From positions 1-21,343 of the forward strand of contig DATKDQ010000321.1 of the NCBI GenBank assembly GCA_035544635.1: a stretch of DNA of 21,343 bases, read 5' to 3'. This DNA is from DATAFT01 sp035544635 (GTDB lineage Bacteria; Acidobacteriota; Thermoanaerobaculia; Multivoradales; Multivoraceae). Position 1 is the first letter of the stretch. Every line of letters begins with the position of its first letter. The notes under the pieces were generated by a model. That model made no database searches and had not been told where the DNA came from. It worked only from the letters and a program-made list of their open reading frames with translations. Shown in pieces: positions 15,867-21,343 of this stretch. The translations under genes and the position numbers were made by a program.

Positions 15867-16259
15867 TTGAGCGACATCCAGTACTACGGGACGGGCCGAC
15901 GGAAGACGTCGACCGCCCGCGTCTACCTGCGTGCCGGCGGTGGCAGCACGGTGATCAACGGCCGTCCTCTCGACCAATACTTCCCCAACGACGTGCTCAA
16001 GATGATCATCCAACAGCCGCTGCTCGCCACCGAGAGCTCCGGCAAGTTCGACCTGTTCGCGACGGTCGAGGGAGGCGGAGCCGCAGGGCAGGCGGGCGCG
16101 ATCCGCCACGGTTTGGCGCGTGCGCTCGCCGAGTACAACCCCGAGCTGCGCAAGGCGCTGCGCGACGCCGGGTTCTTGACCCGCGATCCACGCAAGAAAG
16201 AACGCAAGAAGTACGGTCAGCGCGGAGCTCGCGCCCGCTATCAGTTCAGCAAGCGCTAG
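15867..16259 (+). CDS. rpsI: 30S ribosomal protein S9 (uS9)
   Basis: S9 sits in the head of the small subunit, its C-terminal tail reaching the P-site tRNA. The 130-residue product matches the E. coli length and shows YYGTGRRKTSTARVYL at the N-terminus, GGGAAGQAGAIRHGLARAL in the middle, LTRDPRKKERKKYGQRGAR, and the diagnostic end RARYQFSKR. The start is TTG with AGGAG upstream. It follows rplM by 16 bases. Confidence 0.97.
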   Translation: MSDIQYYGTGRRKTSTARVYLRAGGGSTVINGRPLDQYFPNDVLKMIIQQPLLATESSGKFDLFATVEGGGAAGQAGAIRHGLARALAEYNPELRKALRDAGFLTRDPRKKERKKYGQRGARARYQFSKR

Positions 16260-16318
16260 CGGCTGCCGCGGGAGATCGCAGAGAGACGAGTCGGAGCAAG
16301 AGCTCGCTAGAGAACAGC

Positions 16319-16324
16319 AAGGAG
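16319..16324 (+). promoter_or_regulatory. Ribosome binding site for the rpsB TTG start
   Basis: AAGGAG lies 6 bases before TTG 16331. The next in-frame ATG (16346) would cut the conserved N-terminus, so TTG is preferred. Confidence 0.75.
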
Positions 16325-16330
16325 AGTCCT

Positions 16331-17152
16331 TTGGCTCAGGTCACCATGCAGGAGCTTCTCGAAGCCGGCGTCCATTTCGGACACCAGACCCGGCGCTGGA
16401 ATCCGAAGATGAAGCGCTACATCTTCGGCCGCCGCAGCGGCATCTACATCATCGATCTTCAGAAGACCATCGAGATGTTCGACGAGGCCACCGACTTCGT
16501 CCGGCAGCTCGCGCGCGACGGACGTCGAATCCTCTTCGTCGGGACCAAGCGGCAGGCGCAGGACGTCATCCGCGAGGAGGCCAAGCGCTGCAGCCAGTTC
16601 TGGGTGACCCACCGCTGGCTCGGCGGCACGCTCACCAACTTCGTCACCATCAAGGCGTCGGTCGAGCGGCTCAAGGAGATCGAGGAGAAGCTCTCCGACA
16701 AGGACAGCATGCTGTCGAAGAAGGAGCGCCTCCGTCTCGAGCGCGAGCTCGCCAAGATGACTCGCAACCTCGACGGCATCCGTGACATGGACCGCCTGCC
16801 CGACGCTCTCTTCGTGGTCGACTCGAAGCGCGAGTACATCGCGGTCGCCGAGGCGAACAAGCTCGGCATCCCGGTGATCGCCATCGTCGACACCAACAGC
16901 GATCCGGAGCTGATCGACTACATCATCCCCGGCAACGACGACGCGATCCGCACCATCCGGCTCATCAGTCAGCGGCTCGCCGATGCGTACATCGAAGGCG
17001 GGGGAGGCCTCGTGAAGCAGCAGCAGATTCTCGACGACAAGGCCGCAGGTGGGGGTGAGGAGGCGTCGCGCGACGCGAGCGCGGCGCGCGCCGGTGGCCG
17101 GCCCGAGGCAGGAGTGGGCGCGAGCGGGTCGGGTGCGGCCGGCGCGGTGTAG
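16331..17152 (+). CDS. rpsB: 30S ribosomal protein S2 (uS2)
   Basis: S2 joins the small subunit late and helps anchor S1. The 273-residue product shows VTMQELLEAGVHFGHQTRRW, NPKMKRYIFGRRSGIYIIDL, FVGTKRQAQDVI, WLGGTLTNF, the coiled-coil insertion near residues 115-150 (KLSDKDSMLSKKERLRLERE), DALFVVDSKREYIAVAEA, GIPVIAIVDTNSDPELIDY and IPGNDDAIRTIRL. The last 40 or so residues are an Ala/Gly-rich low-complexity tail beyond the normal fold, making it 20-30 residues longer than usual. It starts at TTG. tsf follows after a 132-base gap, the common rpsB-tsf order. Confidence 0.96.
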   Translation: MAQVTMQELLEAGVHFGHQTRRWNPKMKRYIFGRRSGIYIIDLQKTIEMFDEATDFVRQLARDGRRILFVGTKRQAQDVIREEAKRCSQFWVTHRWLGGTLTNFVTIKASVERLKEIEEKLSDKDSMLSKKERLRLERELAKMTRNLDGIRDMDRLPDALFVVDSKREYIAVAEANKLGIPVIAIVDTNSDPELIDYIIPGNDDAIRTIRLISQRLADAYIEGGGGLVKQQQILDDKAAGGGEEASRDASAARAGGRPEAGVGASGSGAAGAV

Positions 17153-17284
17153 ACGAGCCGGGGTCCTCGCAGCGCACCCGCCGTAGCCGCGAAGGCGCGG
17201 CGAGCCGGCCCCGGAGGATCGCGCGCGGCGCACTCCGGCCCCACGTCCCCCCCGAGCCCCGATTGGGATAGGAGAAGGCTCGCG

Positions 17285-17884
17285 ATGGAAATCACTGCTC
17301 AGATGGTCAAAGAGCTCAGGGAGCGCACCGGCGCTCCGATGATGGACTGCAAGGCGGCGCTGTCCGAGGCCCAGGGCAACGTCGAGAGCGCGATCGATGT
17401 GCTGCGCACGCGCGGGCTTGCCAAGGCTGCGAAGAAGGCGGGCCGGGCCACCAGCGAGGGCGCGATCGGCCACTACATCCACGCCGGTGGCAAGATCGGC
17501 GTGCTGGTCGAAGTCAATTGCGAGACCGACTTCGTGGCCCGGACGGAAGACTTCCAGTCCCTGGTGAGGGACCTCGCCATGCATGTCGCGGCCGCCGATC
17601 CGCGCTTCGTGCGCCGTGAGGACGTCACCCCGGAGGCGCTCGAGCGCGAGCGGGCGATCTATCGCGAGCAGGCGCTCCAGTCGGGGAAGCCGCCGGCCGT
17701 GGTCGATCGCATCGTCGACGGCAAGATCGAGAAGTTCTACTCCGACGCGGTTCTCTACGAGCAACCCTTCGTCAAGGATCCCGACACCACGGTCGGACAG
17801 CTGGTGGCGGGGCGCGTCGCGAAGGTGGGCGAGAACATCCAGATCCGACGCTTCGCCCGCTTCAAGATCGGCGAGGAAGGGTAG
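17285..17884 (+). CDS. tsf: Translation elongation factor Ts
   Basis: EF-Ts exchanges GDP for GTP on EF-Tu. The 199-residue product is the short form, like that of Thermus, lacking the longer C-terminal part of E. coli EF-Ts (283). It has the N-terminal UBA-like domain (residues 1-55, VKELRERTGAPMMDCKAAL), EGAIGHYIHAGGKIGVLVEV, the EF-Tu contact motif ETDFVAR (near 81-87) and LYEQPFVKDPDTTVGQLV. A GGAGAAGG site lies before the ATG. The 132 bases upstream hold no gene and are rich in short GC palindromes but no T-tailed terminator. pyrH follows by 16 bases. Confidence 0.96.
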   Translation: MEITAQMVKELRERTGAPMMDCKAALSEAQGNVESAIDVLRTRGLAKAAKKAGRATSEGAIGHYIHAGGKIGVLVEVNCETDFVARTEDFQSLVRDLAMHVAAADPRFVRREDVTPEALERERAIYREQALQSGKPPAVVDRIVDGKIEKFYSDAVLYEQPFVKDPDTTVGQLVAGRVAKVGENIQIRRFARFKIGEEG

Positions 17885-17900
17885 CGGACTGGCTCCTAGC

Positions 17901-18632
17901 GTGGACAGCGCGCCGGCGTACCGCCGCATCCTGCTGAAGCTCTCGGGCGAGGCCCTGATGGGCAGCCAACCCTTCGGCATCGATGAGTCGGTGGTCAGCC
18001 GGATCGCGAGCGAGGTCAAGGAGGTCCATGGCCTCTCCGTCCAGGTGGCGATCGTCGTCGGCGGCGGCAACATCATCCGCGGCGTGGCGGCCAGTCACCG
18101 CGGGGTCGACCGGGTCATCGCCGACTACATGGGCATGCTCGGTACCGTGATCAACGCGCTGGCGCTTCAGAACGCGCTCGAGAAGGTCGGCGTCGACACT
18201 CGCGTGCAGACCGCAATCGACATCCGCGAGGTGGCCGAGCCGTTCATCCTGCGGCGGGCCATCCGTCATCTCGAGAAGGGCCGGGTCGTGATCTTCGCCG
18301 CCGGCACCGGCAATCCGTTTTTCACGACGGACAGCGCCGCCGCGCTGCGCGCCAACGAGATCCGCGCCGATATTCTGCTCAAGGGGACCGGCGTGCACGG
18401 CATCTACTCGGCGGATCCGCGCCTCGACCCCGATGCTATGCTGCTCCCGTACGTGAGCTATCAGGAGATCCTCGAGAAGGATCTGCGAGTGATGGATACT
18501 GCGGCGATCAGTCTGTGCCGTGACAACGGCATCCGGATCGCCGTCTTCAAGCTGATGGAGGCCGGCAACCTTCGCCGCATCGTCGACGGCGAGGAGGTCG
18601 GCTCCATCGTGAGCGCGCAGGGGCGGAGATGA
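17901..18632 (+). CDS. pyrH: Uridylate kinase (UMP kinase)
   Basis: PyrH phosphorylates UMP to UDP and supplies pyrimidine nucleotides. The 243-residue product (E. coli 241) is an amino-acid-kinase fold protein with LLKLSGEALMG, IVVGGGNIIRG, DYMGMLGTVINALALQ, FAAGTGNPFFTTDSAAALRA and SADPRLDPDAM. The start is GTG 17901; no strong ribosome binding site is visible and coupling to tsf 16 bases upstream is likely. The usual TKVDG loop before the YxADP motif reads TGVHG here, with G164 and H166 replacing Lys and Asp. The stop overlaps frr as ATGA. Confidence 0.94.
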   Translation: MDSAPAYRRILLKLSGEALMGSQPFGIDESVVSRIASEVKEVHGLSVQVAIVVGGGNIIRGVAASHRGVDRVIADYMGMLGTVINALALQNALEKVGVDTRVQTAIDIREVAEPFILRRAIRHLEKGRVVIFAAGTGNPFFTTDSAAALRANEIRADILLKGTGVHGIYSADPRLDPDAMLLPYVSYQEILEKDLRVMDTAAISLCRDNGIRIAVFKLMEAGNLRRIVDGEEVGSIVSAQGRR

Positions 18633-19183
18633 AGCAGGCGTTCCAGGACGTCGAGCTCAAGATGAAGAAGGTCGTCGACCACCTCCATCAGGAGCTCAAG
18701 ACGCTGCGCACCGGACGCGCCTCGCTGTCGATTCTCGACAGCGTGCGGGTCGACTATTTCGGGACGCCGACGCCGATCAACCAGGTGGCGAACCTGGCGG
18801 TTCCGGACGCCACTCTGATCATCGCTCAGCCCTGGGATTCCTCCACCATTCCTGCGATCGAGCGAGCCATCCTGCAGGCGGATCTCGGCCTCAACCCCTC
18901 GAGCGACGGCAAGGTCATCCGCATCCCGGTGCCGCCGCTCACCGAGGAGCGCCGCCGCGAGATCGTCAAGCGTGCACACGATTTCGTCGAAGTCAGCCGC
19001 AACGGCATCCGTCAGGCGCGCCGCGAAGGTAACGAGGCCATGAAGAAGCTCGAGCGAGACAAGGCGATCAGCCAGGACGACGAGCGGCGCGGCCACGAAG
19101 AGATCCAGAAGCTTCATGATCACTACATCGGTCTGGTCAACAAGGCGCTGGAGACCAAGGAAAAGGACCTGATGACGGTCTGA
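18629..19183 (+). CDS. frr: Ribosome recycling factor
   Basis: RRF splits post-termination ribosomes together with EF-G. The 184-residue product (E. coli 185) shows KMKKVVDHLHQELKTLRTGR, DYFGTPTPINQVANL, IAQPWDSSTIPAIERAIL, LGLNPSSDGKVIRIPVPPLT, the TEERRREIVKRAH helix and a C-terminal charged helix. GGGGCGGAG immediately precedes the ATG, which overlaps the pyrH stop (ATGA), so the two are translationally coupled in the conserved rpsB-tsf-pyrH-frr order. The uppS-cdsA genes that often follow are absent. Confidence 0.97.
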   Translation: MKQAFQDVELKMKKVVDHLHQELKTLRTGRASLSILDSVRVDYFGTPTPINQVANLAVPDATLIIAQPWDSSTIPAIERAILQADLGLNPSSDGKVIRIPVPPLTEERRREIVKRAHDFVEVSRNGIRQARREGNEAMKKLERDKAISQDDERRGHEEIQKLHDHYIGLVNKALETKEKDLMTV

Positions 19184-19294
19184 GCCGGCCCGGAGATCGC
19201 GCGACCGCCGCTGCCGGTTCCTGTCCGATCTCGAAGTCTCCGACGCCGCAACGATAGCTACCGCTCCCGACCGCGACGGCCTCGCTTCCACGCG

Positions 19295-20059
19295 ATGCCC
19301 TTCGTCCACGGCTTTCACCCTGTCCGCGAAGCGCTTCGTCGCCGCCCGCACCAGGTGCTGCGCGTCCTGATAGCCCGCCGCGAGAGCGGCCCCCGGGTGC
19401 GCGAGCTCACGGAGCTGTGTGCGCGCCACGGCGTTCACGCGGAGCTCATCGACTGGGGAGAGCTGCGGCGCGTCGTCCCGGAGGCTCGGCAGGGGACGGC
19501 GGCGGAAGTCACCGAGGTCGCCTGGGTCAACCGGGAGCGGCCGTGCGCTGGCGAGATCGGAGCCGGTCCCGTGGCGCGGGCCGGCGAGCCGCGCCGCGCC
19601 CGCGATCCAGGCCTCGTCGTCCTGCTCGAGGACGTGCAGGACCCGCGCAATCTCGGGGCGCTGCTGCGAGTCTGCGAAGGGGCGGGCGTGGGGCGGGTTC
19701 TCGTCCGTGACCGCGGCTCGGCGCCGGTGACACCCATCGTGGTGCAGGCGTCGTCCGGTGCGACCGAGTGGCTCGACATCGAGCGCGTGACGAACTCGGC
19801 CGCCGAGCTGCGGCGCCTCAAGGAGGGCGGCTTCTGGATCTACGGCGCGGCGGCGGGCGGTGTGCCTCCTTGGGAGGTCGACCTCACCGGCCCGGTCGTC
19901 CTCTGCTTCGGCGGGGAGGCCAGGGGTCTGCGCCGCCTGACCCGAGAGCGGTGCGACGGGCTGATCGGCCTGCCGATGCGGGGCCGAGTGGAATCGCTGA
20001 ACGTCGCCACCGCGGCGGCAGCCCTGCTCTACGAGGCGGTGCGGCAACGGACCGCGTGA
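19295..20059 (+). CDS. rlmB: 23S rRNA 2'-O-ribose methyltransferase RlmB (SpoU/TrmH family)
   Basis: RlmB methylates the ribose of G2251 in 23S rRNA (E. coli numbering). The 254-residue product starts with the GFHPVREALRR substrate-binding domain. A linker (about 85-110) leads into a SPOUT domain with motif 1 LLEDVQDPRNLGALLRVCEGAG, motif 2 VLCFGGEARGLRRLTRERCD and motif 3 LPMRGRVESLNVATAAAALLYEA, which forms the SAM-binding knot. Other SpoU enzymes look similar, but the N-terminal domain and the place just before a Thr-Tyr-Gly tRNA array fit RlmB. The start has no strong ribosome binding site. Confidence 0.9.
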   Translation: MPFVHGFHPVREALRRRPHQVLRVLIARRESGPRVRELTELCARHGVHAELIDWGELRRVVPEARQGTAAEVTEVAWVNRERPCAGEIGAGPVARAGEPRRARDPGLVVLLEDVQDPRNLGALLRVCEGAGVGRVLVRDRGSAPVTPIVVQASSGATEWLDIERVTNSAAELRRLKEGGFWIYGAAAGGVPPWEVDLTGPVVLCFGGEARGLRRLTRERCDGLIGLPMRGRVESLNVATAAAALLYEAVRQRTA

Positions 20060-20154
20060 CCGGGCGGGCGATCGCGCGAATCGAGGGCGCACCGGGCGGC
20101 GAGCCGAGCGGCCAACCGCCTCCGGGGTGGTGCCACTACCTGGCCCGCCGAGCC

Positions 20155-20183
20155 TTGCCGCTGGCGGTCGAAGCCGTTACACT
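20155..20183 (+). promoter_or_regulatory. Promoter of the tRNA array
   Basis: TTGCCG (20155-20160) and TACACT (20178-20183) are separated by exactly 17 bases, about 94 bases before tRNA-Thr. The rest of the 217-base gap after rlmB shows no gene. Confidence 0.65.
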
Positions 20184-20276
20184 TTCTCGCTGCCGATGCG
20201 GCATTCGGTTGCCGCGGATCGGAGGCGCGGACCGAGCGTCTCTCTCCGGGCTAGACGGTGCAGGCCAAGCGGTACA

Positions 20277-20351
<75 letters not shown>

Positions 20352-20367
20352 GGTTCGTTGGTTCTTT

Positions 20368-20454
20368 GGAGGAGTGGCCGAGCGGTCAATGGCAGCAGAC
20401 TGTAAATCTGCCGGGCAATGCCCTACGGTGGTTCAAATCCATCCTCCTCCACCA
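20368..20454 (+). tRNA. tRNA-Tyr (anticodon GTA)
   Basis: Acceptor GGAGGAG pairs with CTCCTCC. The anticodon stem GCAGA/TCTGC encloses CTGTAAA with anticodon GTA. The long variable arm (class II) is expected for bacterial tRNA-Tyr, and CCA is encoded. It lies 16 bases after tRNA-Thr. Confidence 0.97.
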
Positions 20455-20462
20455 TCCCTTTC

Positions 20463-20537
20463 GCGGGAGTAACTCAGGGGTAGAGTCACGGCCTTCCAAG
20501 CCGTTGGTCGCGGGTTCGAATCCCGTCTCCCGCTCCA
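20463..20537 (+). tRNA. tRNA-Gly (anticodon TCC)
   Basis: Acceptor GCGGGAG pairs with CTCCCGC. The anticodon stem ACGGC/GCCGT encloses CTTCCAA with anticodon TCC, the T loop is TTCGAAT, and CCA is encoded. It lies 8 bases after tRNA-Tyr. The Thr-Tyr-Gly order and anticodons equal E. coli thrU-tyrU-glyT. Its 3' end is the likely integration site of the element that follows. Confidence 0.97.
20511..20537 (+). other. Candidate attachment site (attL) at the 3' end of tRNA-Gly
   Basis: An integrase gene of a family that usually uses tRNA 3' ends starts 149 bases downstream in the same direction. The T arm, acceptor and CCA of tRNA-Gly are the expected crossover segment. The matching attR copy would be outside the window, so this is an inference from context. 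Confidence 0.45.
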
Positions 20538-20557
20538 CTGAAAACAAAGGCATCTCC

Positions 20558-20580
20558 CCGGAAACACTAGAGTTTCCCGG
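20558..20580 (+). repeat. Inverted repeat between tRNA-Gly and the integrase gene
   Basis: CCGGAAAC (20558-20565) and GTTTCCCGG (20572-20580) form a stem with one bulged C and a 6-base loop. It has no T tail. It might end tRNA transcription, or be a protein-binding site of the element. Confidence 0.55.
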
Positions 20581-20610
20581 CACTTCCCGAGGGTTCCCGC
20601 CTTGCTCCCG
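20573..20610 (+). repeat. Four helically phased TCCCG repeats
   Basis: TCCCG occurs at 20575, 20585, 20595 and 20606, spacings of 10, 10 and 11 bases, so all copies face the same side of the DNA helix. Three of the four are preceded by T (TTCCCG). They lie between the tRNA-Gly end and the integrase gene, where arm-type recombinase sites are often found. Confidence 0.6.
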
Positions 20611-20627
20611 GTTACTCACGTTTTCGG

Positions 20628-20633
20628 TACAAT
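20628..20633 (+). promoter_or_regulatory. Possible -10 element of the integrase gene
   Basis: TACAAT is a good -10 hexamer about 54 bases before the ATG. No -35 hexamer at 16-18 bases is convincing; TGCTCC at 18 bases is the closest. Confidence 0.4.
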
Positions 20634-20644
20634 ACGCTAGTTGA

Positions 20645-20672
20645 TGCTGACCACGTTGCTGACCAGCGACCA
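20645..20672 (+). repeat. Direct repeats TGCTGACCA just before the integrase gene
   Basis: TGCTGACCA occurs at 20645-20653 and 20657-20665 (period 12), with a third partial copy GACCA at 20668-20672. The set lies between the -10 candidate and the ribosome binding site (GGGAGGG, 20676-20682), where a repressor or excisionase could act. Confidence 0.65.
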
Positions 20673-20686
20673 GACGGGAGGGCGTG

Positions 20687-21343
20687 ATGCCGAAACGGGC
20701 CGGATTCCTGACCAAGCCGAGGCTCGACAAGCTCCGGCGCGACGCTGCGGCTGATCCAGACTTCTCGGCCTACGTGGCCGACGCGCAGCAACCCGGGCTC
20801 TACGTCCGGGCGCGCCGCGGTCGCGTCGGGTTCGTCTTCGACTTCCGGCCGATCGCGGGCGGTCACCGGCGCCGGCTCCCGCTCGACTGGTACGGCGCCA
20901 TCACGCTCGAGCAGGCCAGAGCGATCGCGCAGCGGCACCGGGCGAAGGTGGCCGAGGGGCGCGACCCGCAAGAGGAGCGGCGACGCGAGGCCCGCGAGGG
21001 CGTCACGGTCGCGCAGGCGGTCGCGGCCTACCTCGAGGACCTCCGCAAGCGGGCCGAGGGCGCAGCGAAGCGCGGGAAGCGGTCAGGCTACGCCGAGGCC
21101 AAGCGCCGCCTCGAGCGCAACGTGGTCCCCCGCCTTGGCGGCCGGAGGCTCAAGAGCATCACCGTTGCCGACGTGCGCGCTCTCCACCGGGCGATGGAAG
21201 AGACCCCCGTAGAGGCTAACCGGACGCTACAGGCGCTCTCCGCGGTCTACGGGTTCGCCGACCTCGAGGGCATGATCCCGGCGGGTCACAACCCCTGCCG
21301 CCACGTCGAGCGCAACGAGGAGACCGGCGAGCGCCGCGCTCTC
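20687..21343 (+). CDS. int: DUF4102-type tyrosine recombinase (integrase), 3'-truncated by the window edge
   Basis: The first 219 residues of a phage/island integrase are present and the frame is open to the window end. The N-terminal arm-binding domain (residues about 1-100) has the family pattern GLYVRARRGRVGFVFDFRP, RRLPLDWYGAITLEQARAIA and VAEGRDPQEERR. The core-binding helical domain begins near residue 107 (TVAQAVAAYLEDL) and includes LGGRRLKSITVADVRALHRAM near 158-178. The catalytic domain with its Arg/His/Arg/Tyr residues is not reached, so activity cannot be judged. GGGAGGG (20676-20682) lies 4 bases before the ATG; a GTG at 20684 is adjacent. Such enzymes insert islands or prophages into tRNA 3' ends, and tRNA-Gly lies 149 bases upstream in the same orientation. 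Confidence 0.88.
   Translation, partial: MPKRAGFLTKPRLDKLRRDAAADPDFSAYVADAQQPGLYVRARRGRVGFVFDFRPIAGGHRRRLPLDWYGAITLEQARAIAQRHRAKVAEGRDPQEERRREAREGVTVAQAVAAYLEDLRKRAEGAAKRGKRSGYAEAKRRLERNVVPRLGGRRLKSITVADVRALHRAMEETPVEANRTLQALSAVYGFADLEGMIPAGHNPCRHVERNEETGERRAL

Noticed and set aside
17153..17284. Possible terminator or attenuator between rpsB and tsf
   Set aside because: CCGGGG and CCCCGG can pair, but the flanking bases do not extend the stem in nested order and there is no T run.
16307..18076. 589-codon minus-strand frame opposite rpsB and tsf
   Set aside because: Antisense to two secure translation genes; Asp/Leu/Arg-rich shadow typical of high-GC codon bias.
18461..20092. 543-codon minus-strand frame opposite pyrH, frr and rlmB
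   Set aside because: Antisense shadow with no recognisable domain.
20366..20644. Plus-strand open frame of 92 codons over tRNA-Tyr and tRNA-Gly
   Set aside because: It simply translates the tRNA genes; no protein pattern.
20386..20730. Minus-strand open frame of 114 codons across tRNA-Tyr and tRNA-Gly
   Set aside because: It is the well-known false protein made by reading tRNA genes backwards (RMDLNHRRALPGRF and ETGFEPATNGLEG patterns).

Overview
The window is about 21.3 kb of very GC-rich bacterial chromosome, almost entirely housekeeping genes packed with short gaps. Gene content, sigma-70-like promoters (TTGACA-17-TATCTT before HU, TTGACA-17-TAACAT before rplM), encoded tRNA CCA ends and a Thr(TGT)-Tyr(GTA)-Gly(TCC) tRNA array like the one before tufB in E. 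coli suggest a GC-rich relative of the (delta)proteobacteria, for example Myxococcota or a Binatota-like lineage. The sequence alone does not settle the phylum.

Layout. (1) 2-5670, plus strand: the end of rsmA, then ftsK, fmt and rsmB. (2) 5684-6124: HU gene with a clear promoter, strong ribosome binding site and intrinsic terminator. (3) 6205-6885, minus strand: a family 2 glycosyltransferase. (4) 6959-9110, plus strand: moaC, a DUF1343/NamZ-like hydrolase and an unrecognised 141-residue protein, joined by stop/start overlaps. (5) 9303-10871, plus: serA. (6) 10978-15131, minus: ubiE/menE-type methyltransferase, coaE, an ITPA-like NTP pyrophosphatase, purB and rlpA, read in that order, with ATGA overlaps at coaE/rdgB and purB/rlpA. 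(7) 15198-20059, plus: rplM-rpsI, rpsB-tsf-pyrH-frr and rlmB. (8) 20155-20537: promoter and three tRNA genes. (9) 20538-21343: what looks like the left edge of an integrative element, with repeats and the first 219 residues of a DUF4102-type tyrosine recombinase that runs off the window.

How it works together. Most of the window serves translation: 16S and 23S rRNA methylation, initiator tRNA formylation, ribosomal proteins, EF-Ts, ribosome recycling and tRNAs. Chromosome segregation (FtsK, HU), nucleotide hygiene and purine synthesis (RdgB, PurB, PyrH), CoA, quinone, serine and molybdopterin synthesis, and cell-wall turnover (RlpA, NamZ-like) fill the rest. All intergenic gaps are under 300 bases. 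No complete undescribed defence or mobile system is visible. The points most worth a second look are the element boundary at tRNA-Gly with its two repeat sets, the moaC/NamZ-like/unknown cluster, and the ITPA-like pyrophosphatase with altered conserved residues next to an animal-type adenylosuccinate lyase.
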